A stretch of 64,000 nt of DNA from QUBU01 sp014337915 (GTDB taxonomy: Bacteria; Pseudomonadota; Gammaproteobacteria; Steroidobacterales; GCA-2729495), in the NCBI GenBank assembly GCA_030263395.1, contig SZOW01000005.1, positions 1 through 64,000 of the forward strand, read 5' to 3'. Below the pieces are notes generated by a model, which was given only the letters and a program-made list of their open reading frames with translations, made no database searches and was not told the DNA's origin. Positions 51,819 through 60,870 of this stretch are shown here, piece by piece. Position 1 is the stretch's first letter. Each line of letters begins with the position of its first letter. The translations under genes were made by a program, and so were the position numbers.

Positions 51819-52376
51819 CTAGCGCCGCTGCGGGTCGCCGGCCGGATCCGCCAGCGCATGGATGCCGGGCAATTGTCGCCAGCGTTCCTGGAAATCCATG
51901 CCGCAGCCGAAAACGAAAACGTCATCGATCTCCAGCCCGACGAACTCGGGCAACGGCGCCGCCACCGGCCGCGGGTGGCGCTTGCGGGCGAGGACCGCGG
52001 TCACGACGCGCGCCGCGCCGGCCGCCTGGCAGTGGCGTCGTGCCTCGGCCAGCGTATGGCCAGCGTCGAAGATGTCGTCCACCAGCACCGCCACGCGCCC
52101 CTGCAGCGGTTGCCGCGGCCTGCTGATCCAGCGGATGTCACCGCCGGTGGTGCTGCTGCCATAGCGGGCCAGGTGGCAGTAGTCGAGGGCGAACGCGCCC
52201 TCCAGGCGCCGGGATATTTCCACCAGCGGAATCATGCCGCCGACCATGACGCCGATGAGCACGCAATCCCCGGCGCTGACCAGCGGTTGCAGCCCGGCCG
52301 CCAGACGGGACCAGGCCTGCTCGACCTCGGTGGCGGACACCAGCAGGCGCGCGGCGGGAAACGGCGACTCAGCCAT
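51819..52376 (-). CDS. hpt: Hypoxanthine-guanine phosphoribosyltransferase
   Basis: Purine salvage enzyme joining hypoxanthine or guanine to PRPP. 185 aa. The PRPP-binding motif is VAVLVDDIFDAGHT (about 95-108); GVMVGGMIPLVEISRRL is the first PRPP loop and FVFGCGMDFQERWRQLPG the C-terminal purine region. The start overlaps the nagZ stop by 8 bp. hpt next to nagZ occurs in other gammaproteobacteria and may tie nucleotide and wall recycling by operon only. Confidence 0.92.
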   Translation of the reverse strand: MAESPFPAARLLVSATEVEQAWSRLAAGLQPLVSAGDCVLIGVMVGGMIPLVEISRRLEGAFALDYCHLARYGSSTTGGDIRWISRPRQPLQGRVAVLVDDIFDAGHTLAEARRHCQAAGAARVVTAVLARKRHPRPVAAPLPEFVGLEIDDVFVFGCGMDFQERWRQLPGIHALADPAGDPQRR

Positions 52377-53418
52377 GCAACTCTAGGGATGGACGGCCCA
52401 GGGCGGCCGCCAGCTGCGCCGTGGCCTGTTGCCAGTCGCGGCTCTCGCGCAGCGCGGGCAGACCCTGGTCGCGTGGTGGCCGGGCCCGCAAGGCCACCAG
52501 CCTGGCATGCGCGGCCGGATCGCTGAACCCGGCAAGGTCGGCAAGCGTGGCGGCCGCAGCAGTTGGGTCGTTGCAGACCAGGGCCATGTCCGCTCCGGCC
52601 TCCAGCGCCAGGCGTACACGCCCGGATACGCTGCCACCGACGGCGGCGCCCGCCATGCTCAGATCGTCCGTGAAGATCGCCCCCTGGAAGCCGAGGCGCT
52701 GGCGGAGCTGGCCACGCAGCCACAGCGGCGACAGGCTGGCGATGCGTGCATCGATCCTGGGAAACTGCAGGTGGGCGACCATGACAGCGGCGAGCCCGTG
52801 ATCGATCAGGCGCCGATAGGGCGTGATGTCTTCGTCGATCTCGGCCAGCGAGCGCCGGTCCACCGGCAGCTCGTGGTGCGAGTCGGCGGTCACGGCACCG
52901 TGGCCGGGGAAATGCTTGGCCACGGCCGCCATGCCTGCCGCGCGCATGCCCTGCATGTAGGACAGCGCCAGGCTGGCCACGGCCTCGGGGTCGCGGTGCA
53001 GGGCGCGGTCGCCGATGACACCGCTCACGCCCCAGTCGAGGTCGACGCAGGGCGCAAAGCTGAGGTCGATGCCGTCCTCGACCAGCTCGGCCGCCATGAT
53101 CCAGCCGCAGGCGAAGGCGAGGTGCCGCCCGCGGTCGGCGTCCTGGTCGTACTCATGCCCGAGCCAGCGCAGCGCCGGCAACACGGTGAAACCCGCACGG
53201 AAGCGCTGCACGCGGCCGCCTTCCTGGTCCACGGCGATCAGTGGCGCCGGGTGGCGCACGGCGCGGATCTCGGCGGTGAGGGCCCGCAGCTGCCCACGGT
53301 CCTGGAAATTCCGGGCGAAGAGGATGACGCCACCCACCAGTGGGTCGGCCAGGCGCTCGCGTTCTTCCTCCGTCAGGGCCAGGCCCTGGACGTCGATCAT
53401 CAGCGGTCCAAGTGTCAT
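52369..53418 (-). CDS. nagZ: Beta-N-acetylhexosaminidase NagZ
   Basis: Cytoplasmic GH3 glycosidase of peptidoglycan recycling that cleaves GlcNAc from anhydromuropeptides; its products influence AmpC induction in many species. 349 aa. KHFPGHGAVTADSHHELP (168-185) carries the mobile His/Asp loop, FTDDLSM the nucleophile Asp251, and VAVDQEGGRVQRF-like IAVDQEGGRVQRF (61-73) the substrate Asp. The 349-residue single-domain form is the usual gammaproteobacterial one. Confidence 0.95.
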   Translation of the reverse strand: MTLGPLMIDVQGLALTEEERERLADPLVGGVILFARNFQDRGQLRALTAEIRAVRHPAPLIAVDQEGGRVQRFRAGFTVLPALRWLGHEYDQDADRGRHLAFACGWIMAAELVEDGIDLSFAPCVDLDWGVSGVIGDRALHRDPEAVASLALSYMQGMRAAGMAAVAKHFPGHGAVTADSHHELPVDRRSLAEIDEDITPYRRLIDHGLAAVMVAHLQFPRIDARIASLSPLWLRGQLRQRLGFQGAIFTDDLSMAGAAVGGSVSGRVRLALEAGADMALVCNDPTAAAATLADLAGFSDPAAHARLVALRARPPRDQGLPALRESRDWQQATAQLAAALGRPSLELHG

Positions 53419-53448
53419 GGGATCACGCGCCTCACCGGGCTGCGGCGG

Positions 53449-53934
53449 TCAGGGCACGATGTCGACTGCGGTACCGGGGCCAATCCGGTCGAACAGTTCA
53501 ATGACATCCGCATTGCGCATTCTGATGCAGCCGTGGGAAAAAGGCACCCCCATGGGTTCGCTGTCCGGCGTGCCGTGGATATAGATGTAGCGGCGCATGC
53601 TGTCGACCTCGCCGAGGCGGTTACGGCCGGGCTCGGTGCCCGATAGCCAGAGGATGCGGCTGAGGATCCAGTCACGCCCGGGATGGCTTGCGGCGAGCGC
53701 CGGCGTCCACACCTCGCCCGTCGGCCGGCGGCCGCGCAGCACGGCGGCAACCGGCAGACCGGCGCCGATGCAGGCGCGCACGACGTGCCGGCCGCGCGGC
53801 GTGCAGCCGCTGCCGAGCCGCTCGCCCGGCCCGAAACGCGAGGTGGACACGGAGTATCCCGTACGGCCTGTGGTCGCACCGAGGACCTCGAGGCGCTGCT
53901 CGGTCAGGATGATGCGCAGCTGTGGCCGGGCCAC
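53449..53934 (-). CDS. Small L,D-transpeptidase (YkuD fold)
   Basis: 161 aa consisting of a YkuD domain alone: YIYIHGTPDSEPMGVP (HGT at 120-122) and SHGCIRMRNADVIELFD with nucleophile Cys136 and His134, ending in IGPGTAVDIV. There is no signal peptide or membrane segment at the apparent N-terminus (ARPQLRIILTEQRLEVL), unlike most L,D-transpeptidases, so export is unclear. It lies between rlmD (5 bp) and nagZ (30 bp) on the same strand, a wall-recycling context. It could be a peptidase or carboxypeptidase on muropeptides; the substrate is not known. Confidence 0.88.
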   Translation of the reverse strand: MARPQLRIILTEQRLEVLGATTGRTGYSVSTSRFGPGERLGSGCTPRGRHVVRACIGAGLPVAAVLRGRRPTGEVWTPALAASHPGRDWILSRILWLSGTEPGRNRLGEVDSMRRYIYIHGTPDSEPMGVPFSHGCIRMRNADVIELFDRIGPGTAVDIVP

Positions 53935-53939
53935 GAGGT

Positions 53940-55280
53940 TCAGGGCCTCTCGAACAGCGCCATGGACTCGACGTGGCTCGTGGACGGGAACATGTCGAGG
54001 ATGCCGGTCGCAGCCAGGCGATAACCGTGGCCGTGCACCAGCGTGGCGGCATCGCGGGCCAGCGTGCCGGTGTGGCAGGACACGTAGAGGATGTGCCGGG
54101 CTCTGGTCTGCACCAGCGGATCGATGATGGCGGCTGCTCCCGCCCGCGGGGGGTCCAGCAACACCGCGTCGAACCGCTGCCCGGCCCAGGGAACCGCGCC
54201 GTCCGCCGTGGACAGGTCCGCCAGGGCGAACGCCGCGTTGCCAATGCCGTTGCGCCGCGCATTGTCCCTTGCCCGCTCGATCATCGGCGCTGCCCCCTCC
54301 ACGCCCAGCACCGTCCCGGCGCGTTGCGCCAGCGGCAGGGTGAAGTTGCCAATACCGCAGTACAGGTCGAGCAGGCGCATGCCGGCCGCGGGTGCCAGCA
54401 GTTCCAGCGCCAGCCCCACCATGCTGTCGTTGATCGCGCCGTTGACCTGGATGAAATCGGTAGGACCGAATCCCATGCGCAGGCCGGTGCCGGCGATGCC
54501 GTACCAGAGCTCACCGCCATCCACTTCCGCATCCAGCGGCTGCAGGGAATCCGGGCCACCGCCCTGCAGCAGCACCCGCAGGCCATGCTGCTGGCGGAAG
54601 GCGCGCAACGCCGCGAGGTCCGCCGGGCCTGGTGGCTCCAGCACGCGGAACACCAGCACCGTGGCGTTGTCCGCGACGGCCACCTCCACCTGCGGTATCC
54701 GCTGGCGTATCGCCAGGCTGCCGATCAGGTCGCCGAGCGGGCCCAGCAGCGCAGCGAGCGCCGGGTGCAGCGTCTCGCAGCTGCGCATGTCGGTGATCCA
54801 GGAGCCATGGCGCTCGGAGAATCCCACCAGCACCCGGCCCTTGCCTGCGACGTAACGCGCACCGAGGCGCGCGCGCCGGCGGTAGCCCCAGGCAGGCCCC
54901 GTCACCGCCGGCATCAGCCGGTCGGGAACCACGGCGGCAATGCGCTTCAGGCTCTCCACCAGCGTGCGCTCCTTGAGCGCCAGTTGTGCGGCCGGCGACA
55001 GGTGCTGCAGGCTGCAACCCCCGCAAGTACCAAAGTACTGGCAGCGCGGCGCCACCCGCTGCGGCGCCGGCCGATCGATCGCCAGCAGTTCGGCCTCGTC
55101 GTAGTCGCGATGTGCACGCACGCGCCGGAAAGTCACCGTCTCGCCGCCGATGGCGCCGTCGATGAAGACACGCTTGCCATCGCTGCTGGCCAGGCCCTGA
55201 CCTTCGATAGTCATGTCCTGCACCAGGTCCGTCTCCGGCGCTGCGTGCTGCAACCTGCGGATCGCGCGGCGGCCGCCCAT
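53940..55280 (-). CDS. rlmD: 23S rRNA (uracil-1939-C5)-methyltransferase
   Basis: 446 aa. An N-terminal TRAM domain (about 18-70) precedes the 4Fe-4S site CQYFGTCGGC (Cys80, 86, 89) with the fourth ligand Cys168 (RSCETLHP), as in E. coli RumA. The SAM-binding block LLDLYCGIGNFTLPLA and the catalytic YVSCHTGTLARD follow. No frame break. Confidence 0.95.
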   Translation of the reverse strand: MGGRRAIRRLQHAAPETDLVQDMTIEGQGLASSDGKRVFIDGAIGGETVTFRRVRAHRDYDEAELLAIDRPAPQRVAPRCQYFGTCGGCSLQHLSPAAQLALKERTLVESLKRIAAVVPDRLMPAVTGPAWGYRRRARLGARYVAGKGRVLVGFSERHGSWITDMRSCETLHPALAALLGPLGDLIGSLAIRQRIPQVEVAVADNATVLVFRVLEPPGPADLAALRAFRQQHGLRVLLQGGGPDSLQPLDAEVDGGELWYGIAGTGLRMGFGPTDFIQVNGAINDSMVGLALELLAPAAGMRLLDLYCGIGNFTLPLAQRAGTVLGVEGAAPMIERARDNARRNGIGNAAFALADLSTADGAVPWAGQRFDAVLLDPPRAGAAAIIDPLVQTRARHILYVSCHTGTLARDAATLVHGHGYRLAATGILDMFPSTSHVESMALFERP

Positions 55281-55285
55281 TCCGG

Positions 55286-56077
55286 TCAGCCGCCCACGGC
55301 CGCCGTGGCATTGCGCCAGGCTTCCAGGAATGTGCTGAGATGCGGCTGGCCCGAGGCACCGAGCAGCTCGCGCACCCGGTCGAGCTCGCGCTCGAGGCCG
55401 GCCTGGTCCAGCAGGCCACGGATGTGCTGGAAGCGCAGGTACACCAGCCAGGTATTGACCACGTCGGTCTCACAGTAGTTGCGGATCTCGACGATGCGCC
55501 CCTCCTGCCAGGCCTCCCAGACCCTGCTGCCTTCCATGCCCATCTTGCCGGGAAAGCCCAGCATCACGGCGATGGCATCGAGGCCGGCGCGGCCGCGCCC
55601 CTGGAAACCCGAGAGCACGTCCATGAGGTCGGTGTGCCGCCAGTGGAAGCGGCTGAGGTAGTTGTTGAAGCGGAACTCGCGATCCTCGTCGCCGACATCC
55701 CAGTAGCGATGCGACACGACCCCATGCAGCAACGCCCGGTAGTGCAGCACCGGCAGATCGAAGCCGGCACCGTTCCAGGACACCAGATCCGGCGTGTAGC
55801 GGTCGATGCCATCGAAGAAACGGCGGACCAGTTCGCCCTCGTCGCTGTCCGGGCTGCCGAGGCTCCAGACCTTCAGCTCGTCCTGGCGGCGGAGCACGAC
55901 CGAGATGGCAACGATGCGCTGCTGGTACAGCGGCAGGAACTCGCTGCCCGTCGCCTGCAGCTGCTGGAAGGCCATGGCCTTGGCGACATCGGCATCGGCG
56001 ATGCCCTCGAGGTTGTACAGGCGCCGGCCCAGTGCCACGTCGGGAATGGTCTCGATGTCGAACACCAGCGTCGTCAT
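55286..56077 (-). CDS. Predicted 3'-5' exonuclease, PolB-like
   Basis: 263 aa from the ATG at 56077, which overlaps the acpS stop (ATGA). DEDD-type exonuclease motifs are visible: Exo I VFDIETIP (about 5-12), Exo II SWNGAGFDLPVLHYRAL, and Exo III region NYCETDVVNTWLVYLR. It matches the family of stand-alone proteins related to the proofreading domain of DNA polymerase II; its role in vivo is not known. Between acpS and rlmD with no gaps. Confidence 0.87.
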   Translation of the reverse strand: MTTLVFDIETIPDVALGRRLYNLEGIADADVAKAMAFQQLQATGSEFLPLYQQRIVAISVVLRRQDELKVWSLGSPDSDEGELVRRFFDGIDRYTPDLVSWNGAGFDLPVLHYRALLHGVVSHRYWDVGDEDREFRFNNYLSRFHWRHTDLMDVLSGFQGRGRAGLDAIAVMLGFPGKMGMEGSRVWEAWQEGRIVEIRNYCETDVVNTWLVYLRFQHIRGLLDQAGLERELDRVRELLGASGQPHLSTFLEAWRNATAAVGG

Positions 56078-56472
56078 GGACACCCGCCCTGCTCCTTGCG
56101 CATCAGCACGGCCACCGCGACCACCAGCCCGGCCTCGTCGGACAGCGTCAGGTGGCCGGCGCCAATCCCGAGTTCGTCGCAACGGCGGCGGCCGCGGGCG
56201 GAATAGATGATCTCGGGCCGGCCCAGTGCGTCGGGTGCGACGCCGGCGTCGCGGATCCACATGCCGTTGGCGAAGCCGGTGCCCATGGCCTTGACGATGG
56301 CTTCCTTGGCGGCAAAGCGCATGGCGAGGAAGCGCACCGGCTGCTGCGAGTTCCGGAACTGCATGAGTTCCTCGGGCATGAGCAGCCGCTGCGCGAAGCG
56401 TTCGCCATAGCGGGCAAACGCCGCGGCGATGCGCTCCGTCCGCAGGATGTCGGTGCCGATGCCGTGGATCAT
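56074..56472 (-). CDS. acpS: Holo-[acyl-carrier-protein] synthase
   Basis: 132 aa, slightly above the usual 120-126. Transfers 4'-phosphopantetheine to ACP. GIGTDILRTERIAAAF (4-19) carries the metal-binding Asp, and FLAMRFAAKEAIVKAMG the second conserved block with Glu/Lys. Start overlaps the pdxJ stop (ATGA), so pdxJ-acpS are coupled. Confidence 0.95.
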   Translation of the reverse strand: MIHGIGTDILRTERIAAAFARYGERFAQRLLMPEELMQFRNSQQPVRFLAMRFAAKEAIVKAMGTGFANGMWIRDAGVAPDALGRPEIIYSARGRRRCDELGIGAGHLTLSDEAGLVVAVAVLMRKEQGGCP

Positions 56473-57203
56473 GGCGACCGGGCGGCGAGCATCAGGCGCT
56501 TCATGGTTGCCACGGCCGTGGCCAGGCCGTCGAACACCGCCCGCGCCACGATGGCATGGCCGATGTTGAGCTCGGAAATTTCCGGCAGCGCCGCCACCGG
56601 CTGCACGTTGTGGTAATGCAGACCGTGGCCGGCATGCACGTCGAACCCGAGGCTGGCTGCGTGCCGTGCCGCCTGCCGCAGGCGTTCCAGCTCCCGGGCC
56701 TGGGCTGCGGCGTCGGCGGCCTCGGCGTAGCGCCCGGTGTGCAGCTCGACGCTGCGCACTCCGGCCGCCGCGCAGGCATCCACCTGCGCGGGATCCGGAT
56801 CGATGAACGGCGCAACGCGAATGCCGACGGCGGCGAGCCTGGCAACGGCCTCGCGCACCCGGCCGAGGTCGGCGGCAACGTCCAGCCCGCCTTCAGTGGT
56901 CAGCTCCTCGCGGCGTTCCGGCACCAGGCAGCAGTCCGCCGGCCGCAGCGTCTCGGCCAGGCGCAGCACCGGCTCGGCCAGCGCCATCTCGAGATTCATG
57001 CGCGTCTGCAGGGTCCGCGCCAGCAGCTCGAGGTCGCGCTCCTGGATGTGGCGGCGGTCCTCGCGCAGGTGCACCGTGATGCTGTCGGCACCGGACTGCT
57101 CGGCGACCCAGGCGGCCATGACCGGGTCGGGAAACCGGGTACCACGCGCCTGGCGCAGGGTGGCGACGTGATCGACGTTGACGCCGAGATGGATGCTGCT
57201 CAT
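56469..57203 (-). CDS. pdxJ: Pyridoxine 5'-phosphate synthase
   Basis: Last step of the DXP-dependent vitamin B6 pathway. 244 aa TIM barrel. LGVNVDHVATLRQARG (7-22) holds the N-terminal substrate residues, ADSITVHLREDRRHI the phosphate/Arg site, and FDVHAGHGLHYHNV the third conserved block. The 98-bp gap to recO is the largest in this part of the operon and holds nothing recognisable. Confidence 0.97.
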   Translation of the reverse strand: MSSIHLGVNVDHVATLRQARGTRFPDPVMAAWVAEQSGADSITVHLREDRRHIQERDLELLARTLQTRMNLEMALAEPVLRLAETLRPADCCLVPERREELTTEGGLDVAADLGRVREAVARLAAVGIRVAPFIDPDPAQVDACAAAGVRSVELHTGRYAEAADAAAQARELERLRQAARHAASLGFDVHAGHGLHYHNVQPVAALPEISELNIGHAIVARAVFDGLATAVATMKRLMLAARSP

Positions 57204-57301
57204 GTCTCGCGGGATTCCCTGGTGGCCGCCCGGTCCGGGCCTGTGCCGGCCGGGGGGCGCATGATCTCACCGGCCCGGCGCAGGGCGCAACGCACCAGCC
57301 C

Positions 57302-58018
57302 TCAGCGGCGCATGGCTCTGGCCACCCGGCGCGTCTGCAACGGCTGGCCGCCGAGGTGGTGGTCGAGCACGGCACGCAGCAGTCGGCGCGCGGTGGCCGC
57401 GGCCCCGGCGTCGTCGAACTCGCCACGGCCGATGGCGAGCAGTTCGCTGCCACCGTAGGTCGCTGCGTCATCGACGTCGGCGACGATGGGTCCGCGCTCC
57501 ACGACGTAGCGGTAACGGCCACCGGGTTCCAGCGGCCGGCCGGACAGTGCCTCGTGATCGAGGTTCAGGCCATAGCCCGACTCGGCCAGCAGCAGCATTT
57601 CAAAGCCGCGCAGCACCGGCTCGGCCCCTACCCCGCCATCGAGGCGGGCCAGTGCCTGGGCGTAGGCGCCGAAGACCTGCGGATGCGGGTCACCCCGGTG
57701 CAGGAAGCGCAGCAGCAGCTCGTTGAGGTAGAAGCCCGACAGCAGGCAGTCACCCGCCAGTTCCAGCGGCACGGCCGCGGCCTCCGCCGCAGCCAGCGTC
57801 ATCAGGCCACCGGCGCGCCCCGACCAGGACAGGAGCAGCGGCCGGAACGGCTGCAGCAGCGGCCGCAACCGGCTCCGCGGCCGGCGCACCCCACGCGCCA
57901 CCAGGCTCACCCGGCCATGGTCGCGGCTGAACACCTCCAGCAGCTCGCTGGTCTCGCGGTAGGCCCGGCCGTGCAGCACGAACCCCGGCTCCAGCAGCAC
58001 GCGCTCGATGCTGCTCAA
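57302..58018 (-). CDS. recO: DNA repair protein RecO
   Basis: 238 aa. RecF-pathway mediator that loads RecA on SSB-coated DNA. The N-terminal OB fold is recognised by FVLHGRAYRETSELLEVFSR and GRVSLVARGVRR; the helical C-terminal part includes CLLSGFYLNELLLRFL. The zinc cysteines found in some bacterial RecO proteins are absent, as in other gammaproteobacteria. Overlaps era by 4 bp. Confidence 0.94.
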   Translation of the reverse strand: MSSIERVLLEPGFVLHGRAYRETSELLEVFSRDHGRVSLVARGVRRPRSRLRPLLQPFRPLLLSWSGRAGGLMTLAAAEAAAVPLELAGDCLLSGFYLNELLLRFLHRGDPHPQVFGAYAQALARLDGGVGAEPVLRGFEMLLLAESGYGLNLDHEALSGRPLEPGGRYRYVVERGPIVADVDDAATYGGSELLAIGRGEFDDAGAAATARRLLRAVLDHHLGGQPLQTRRVARAMRR

Positions 58019-58920
58019 GATTCGTCCTCATAGCCGAACTGGCGCAGGGCACGCGCGTCGTCGGCCCAGTTGCGGCGCACCTTGACGTGCGTCTGCAGGA
58101 AGACCTTCTTGCCGAGGAATGCCTCGAGATCCAGGCGCGCCGCCTGGCCGATCGCCTTGAGCCGCTCGCCGCCCCGCCCGAGCACGATGGGGCGCTGCGA
58201 GTCCTTGGCAACCCAGATCCGGGCATCGATGCTCGCGAGCCGCTCGCCATCCTCGACGGCGCCGATCTCCACCGCCAGCCCGTAGGGCACCTCGCGCTCC
58301 AGCGCCGCCATGAGCTTCTCGCGCAGGATCTCGCCGATGCGAAAGTCCCGGCCCCGATCGGTCTTCATGTCCTCCGGATAGAAGCGCTCCCCGGCCGGCA
58401 GCCGCGCCAGGATCAGCTCCATGAGTCGCTCGAGGTTCTCGGACTCCAGCGCCGAGACCGGCACGATCTCGGCGAACAGCTGGCGCGCCTGGACGGCCTC
58501 CAGCAGCGGCAGCATCTTCGACCGCGGCCGCACCAGGTCGGTCTTGTTGACCACGAGGATCATCGGCGCCGCGACCCTGGAAAGCCGTTGCAGCACATGC
58601 TCGTCCGCAGCATGCCAACCGCTGGCTTCGATGACAAAGAGCACCACGTCGGCATCGGCCAGCGAGCTCGCAGCAGCACGATTCATGGTGCGGTTGATGA
58701 GCTTGCGCGCGTTGCCGTGCAGGCCCGGGGTATCGACGAATACCACCTGGCTGTCGCTGCGGCTGCGAATGCCGAGGATACGGTGGCGTGTGGTCTGCGG
58801 CCGCGCGGTGACGATGCTGACCTTCTCGCCAACCAGCGCGTTGACCAGCGTCGACTTGCCGGTGTTCGGACGACCAACCACGGCGACGAAGCCCGACCGG
58901 AAGCTGCCCGCCCCCGTCAT
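58015..58920 (-). CDS. era: GTPase Era
   Basis: 301 aa from the ATG at 58920 overlapping the rnc stop (ATGA). Binds 16S rRNA 3' end during 30S assembly. G1 GRPNTGKST (16-24), G2 region TRHRILGI, G3 DTPGLHG, G4 NKTD, then the KH domain with GQAARLDLEAFLGKKVFLQT. Between rnc and recO as in most proteobacteria. Confidence 0.96.
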   Translation of the reverse strand: MTGAGSFRSGFVAVVGRPNTGKSTLVNALVGEKVSIVTARPQTTRHRILGIRSRSDSQVVFVDTPGLHGNARKLINRTMNRAAASSLADADVVLFVIEASGWHAADEHVLQRLSRVAAPMILVVNKTDLVRPRSKMLPLLEAVQARQLFAEIVPVSALESENLERLMELILARLPAGERFYPEDMKTDRGRDFRIGEILREKLMAALEREVPYGLAVEIGAVEDGERLASIDARIWVAKDSQRPIVLGRGGERLKAIGQAARLDLEAFLGKKVFLQTHVKVRRNWADDARALRQFGYEDES

Positions 58921-59615
58921 GGCGCCGTAGTATCCGGTTGCCCGGCGCCGACCTGCTCCAGGGCGCGCTGTGCGGCGTCCTGCTCGGCGATGCGCCGGCT
59001 GGCGCCATGGCCACCCACCGCGAGGCCCAGCGAGTCGATTTCGCAGACCACCTCGAAGGTCTGCGCGTGCGCGGCACCGGCGACGTTTCTGACGGCGTAG
59101 GACGGTGGACGATGCCCTCGCGCCTGCAGCCACTCCTGCAGCCTGGTCTTGGGATCGCGGAGGTCCTCCTCTGCCGGAAGGTCCTCCAGGCGGCTGGCAT
59201 AAAGGCGCAGCACCACGGCTTCGGCCGCCGCCATCCCGCTGTCGAGATAGATGGCGCCGAGGACTGCTTCCAGGGCATTGGACAGGATCGACGAGCGCTG
59301 GTGGCCACCGGTGCGGGCCTCGCCACTACCCAGCCGGACGAGGTCGCCGAGGCCGATCTCGCGGGCCATGTCCGCCAGTGTTTCGCCGCGTACCAGCCGG
59401 GAGCGGATCCGGCTCAGCAGGCCCTCGCCGGCCTCGGGGCGGCGCCGGTACACGGCATCCGCAATCACCAGGCCGAGCACCGCGTCGCCGAGGAACTCGA
59501 GGCGCTCGTTGTTGCAGGCCGATACGCTGCGGTGGGTCAGGGCGAGGTCAAGGAGATCCTGGCGAATGAAGCGGTAGCCGAGCCGGTCCTCGGCCCAGCG
59601 CAGCGCCGCCTTCAC
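58917..59615 (-). CDS. rnc: Ribonuclease III
   Basis: 232 aa double-stranded RNA endonuclease. Catalytic signature NERLEFLGDAVLGLVIAD (36-53) with the metal Glu/Asp, and the second acidic pair in VLGAIYLDSGMAAAE. A C-terminal dsRBD starts near 155 (DPKTRLQEWLQARGHRPPSY). Overlaps the DUF4845 gene by 4 bp. Confidence 0.96.
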   Translation of the reverse strand: MKAALRWAEDRLGYRFIRQDLLDLALTHRSVSACNNERLEFLGDAVLGLVIADAVYRRRPEAGEGLLSRIRSRLVRGETLADMAREIGLGDLVRLGSGEARTGGHQRSSILSNALEAVLGAIYLDSGMAAAEAVVLRLYASRLEDLPAEEDLRDPKTRLQEWLQARGHRPPSYAVRNVAGAAHAQTFEVVCEIDSLGLAVGGHGASRRIAEQDAAQRALEQVGAGQPDTTAP

Positions 59616-59977
59616 TTGCGTAACTCGACCTCGTCATTGAAGGTGGCCAGCAGGGAAATGTTGGCGATGAACGGTTCGGCGCGCTCGTAGCGCGCAGCGA
59701 CGGAAAGGCCGGAATCGGTGCTCTCGATCTCGAAGTCCCGGGCCCTGAGGCTGTAGACCATCTCGATGTTCAGCTTCTTGTCGATGGCCGTGCGCACGGC
59801 GCTGGCCGTGGTTGGCTGGCCATCGAACTCGACCTTCACGTCGTTCAGGATCTTCCTGATCTTCATGTTCTCGAGGTAGATCGGCACCAGCTTGAGGCCA
59901 CCGAAGCCGATCAGGCCAATCATGGCCGCGAGGATCATGAAACTGATGAACGTCACGCCCTTCTGCCTGGTACGCAT
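59612..59977 (-). CDS. DUF4845 membrane-anchored protein
   Basis: 121 aa from the ATG at 59977, with GGGAG upstream. An N-terminal membrane helix preceded by a basic stretch (RTRQKGVTFISFMILAAMIG) resembles a prepilin-like or simple anchor; the rest is a small extracytoplasmic domain ending LATFNDEVELR. The family sits between lepB and rnc in Pseudomonas and relatives (PA0769-type) and has no established role. Confidence 0.88.
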   Translation of the reverse strand: MRTRQKGVTFISFMILAAMIGLIGFGGLKLVPIYLENMKIRKILNDVKVEFDGQPTTASAVRTAIDKKLNIEMVYSLRARDFEIESTDSGLSVAARYERAEPFIANISLLATFNDEVELRK

Positions 59978-60063
59978 GCGCTTCACTCCCTTGCCGCAGA
60001 TGTCGTCGGGACCGGCCCCGCGACGCACAGGATACACAACCCGCGACGGCCGCGGGTGACGCA

Positions 60064-60816
60064 CTACTCGACCCGCCCGCCGATCCGGCTCCAGCGCGGC
60101 ATGGCCGGGAAGTCCCAGTTCATCCAGATCCGCACGGCGCGCCCGACGATGTTGCCCTCGGGTATCGGGCCGATGAAGCGACTGTCCTGGCTGTTGTCGC
60201 GGTTGTCACCCATCATGAAGTAGTGCCCCGGCGGCACCACGAACGTGCCATCCCCGCGGCCGGAAACCCCGGGAATCAGCAGCACCTGGTGACGGGCTTT
60301 GCCGAGCTGCTCCTGCATCAGGATGGACCCGGGCTGCAGTTCACCGTCGTACACGCCAAGCAGCGTTTCCGCCACCGGCTGGTCGTTGATGTAGAGGTGG
60401 TCACCGGCGTAGCGGATGGTGTCGCCGGGCATGCCGACCAGCCGCTTGATGTAGTTGATGCTGGGGTCCGAGGGCAGGCGGAAGACGATGACATCACCGC
60501 GCTCGGGTTCACCGATGTCGACGATCTTGGTGTTCAGCACCGGCAGGCGCAGCCCGTAGCTGTACTTGTTGACGAAGATGAAGTCGCCGATCAGCAGCGT
60601 CGGCATCATGGAACTCGACGGGATGCGGAACGGCTCGAACAGGAACGAGCGCACCACCAGCACCAGCAGCAGCACCGGGAAGAACGAGCGGGCGTACTCC
60701 ACCACCACCGGCTCGGCGGCGGGCGCCGCCCCGGCAAGTGCACGGACGGCACGGTAGCCGCCCCAGATGAGGCCCGCGGCCAGCGTCGCGAGTACCAGAA
60801 TCAGCGAGAAATCCAT
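60064..60816 (-). CDS. lepB: Signal peptidase I
   Basis: 250 aa from the ATG at 60816, which begins at the first membrane helix (MDFSLILVLATLAAGLIWGG). Second helix about 45-62. Box B IPSSSMMPTL holds the catalytic Ser69, and NYIKRLVGMPGD the general base Lys124; box E GDNRDNSQDSR is intact. It removes Sec and Tat signal peptides. 55 bp downstream of lepA. Confidence 0.96.
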   Translation of the reverse strand: MDFSLILVLATLAAGLIWGGYRAVRALAGAAPAAEPVVVEYARSFFPVLLLVLVVRSFLFEPFRIPSSSMMPTLLIGDFIFVNKYSYGLRLPVLNTKIVDIGEPERGDVIVFRLPSDPSINYIKRLVGMPGDTIRYAGDHLYINDQPVAETLLGVYDGELQPGSILMQEQLGKARHQVLLIPGVSGRGDGTFVVPPGHYFMMGDNRDNSQDSRFIGPIPEGNIVGRAVRIWMNWDFPAMPRWSRIGGRVE

Positions 60817-60870
60817 GCCATCGTCACCTGGGGCCGTGGGAAACCCGGCGGAATGTACCACGGCCGGGCA

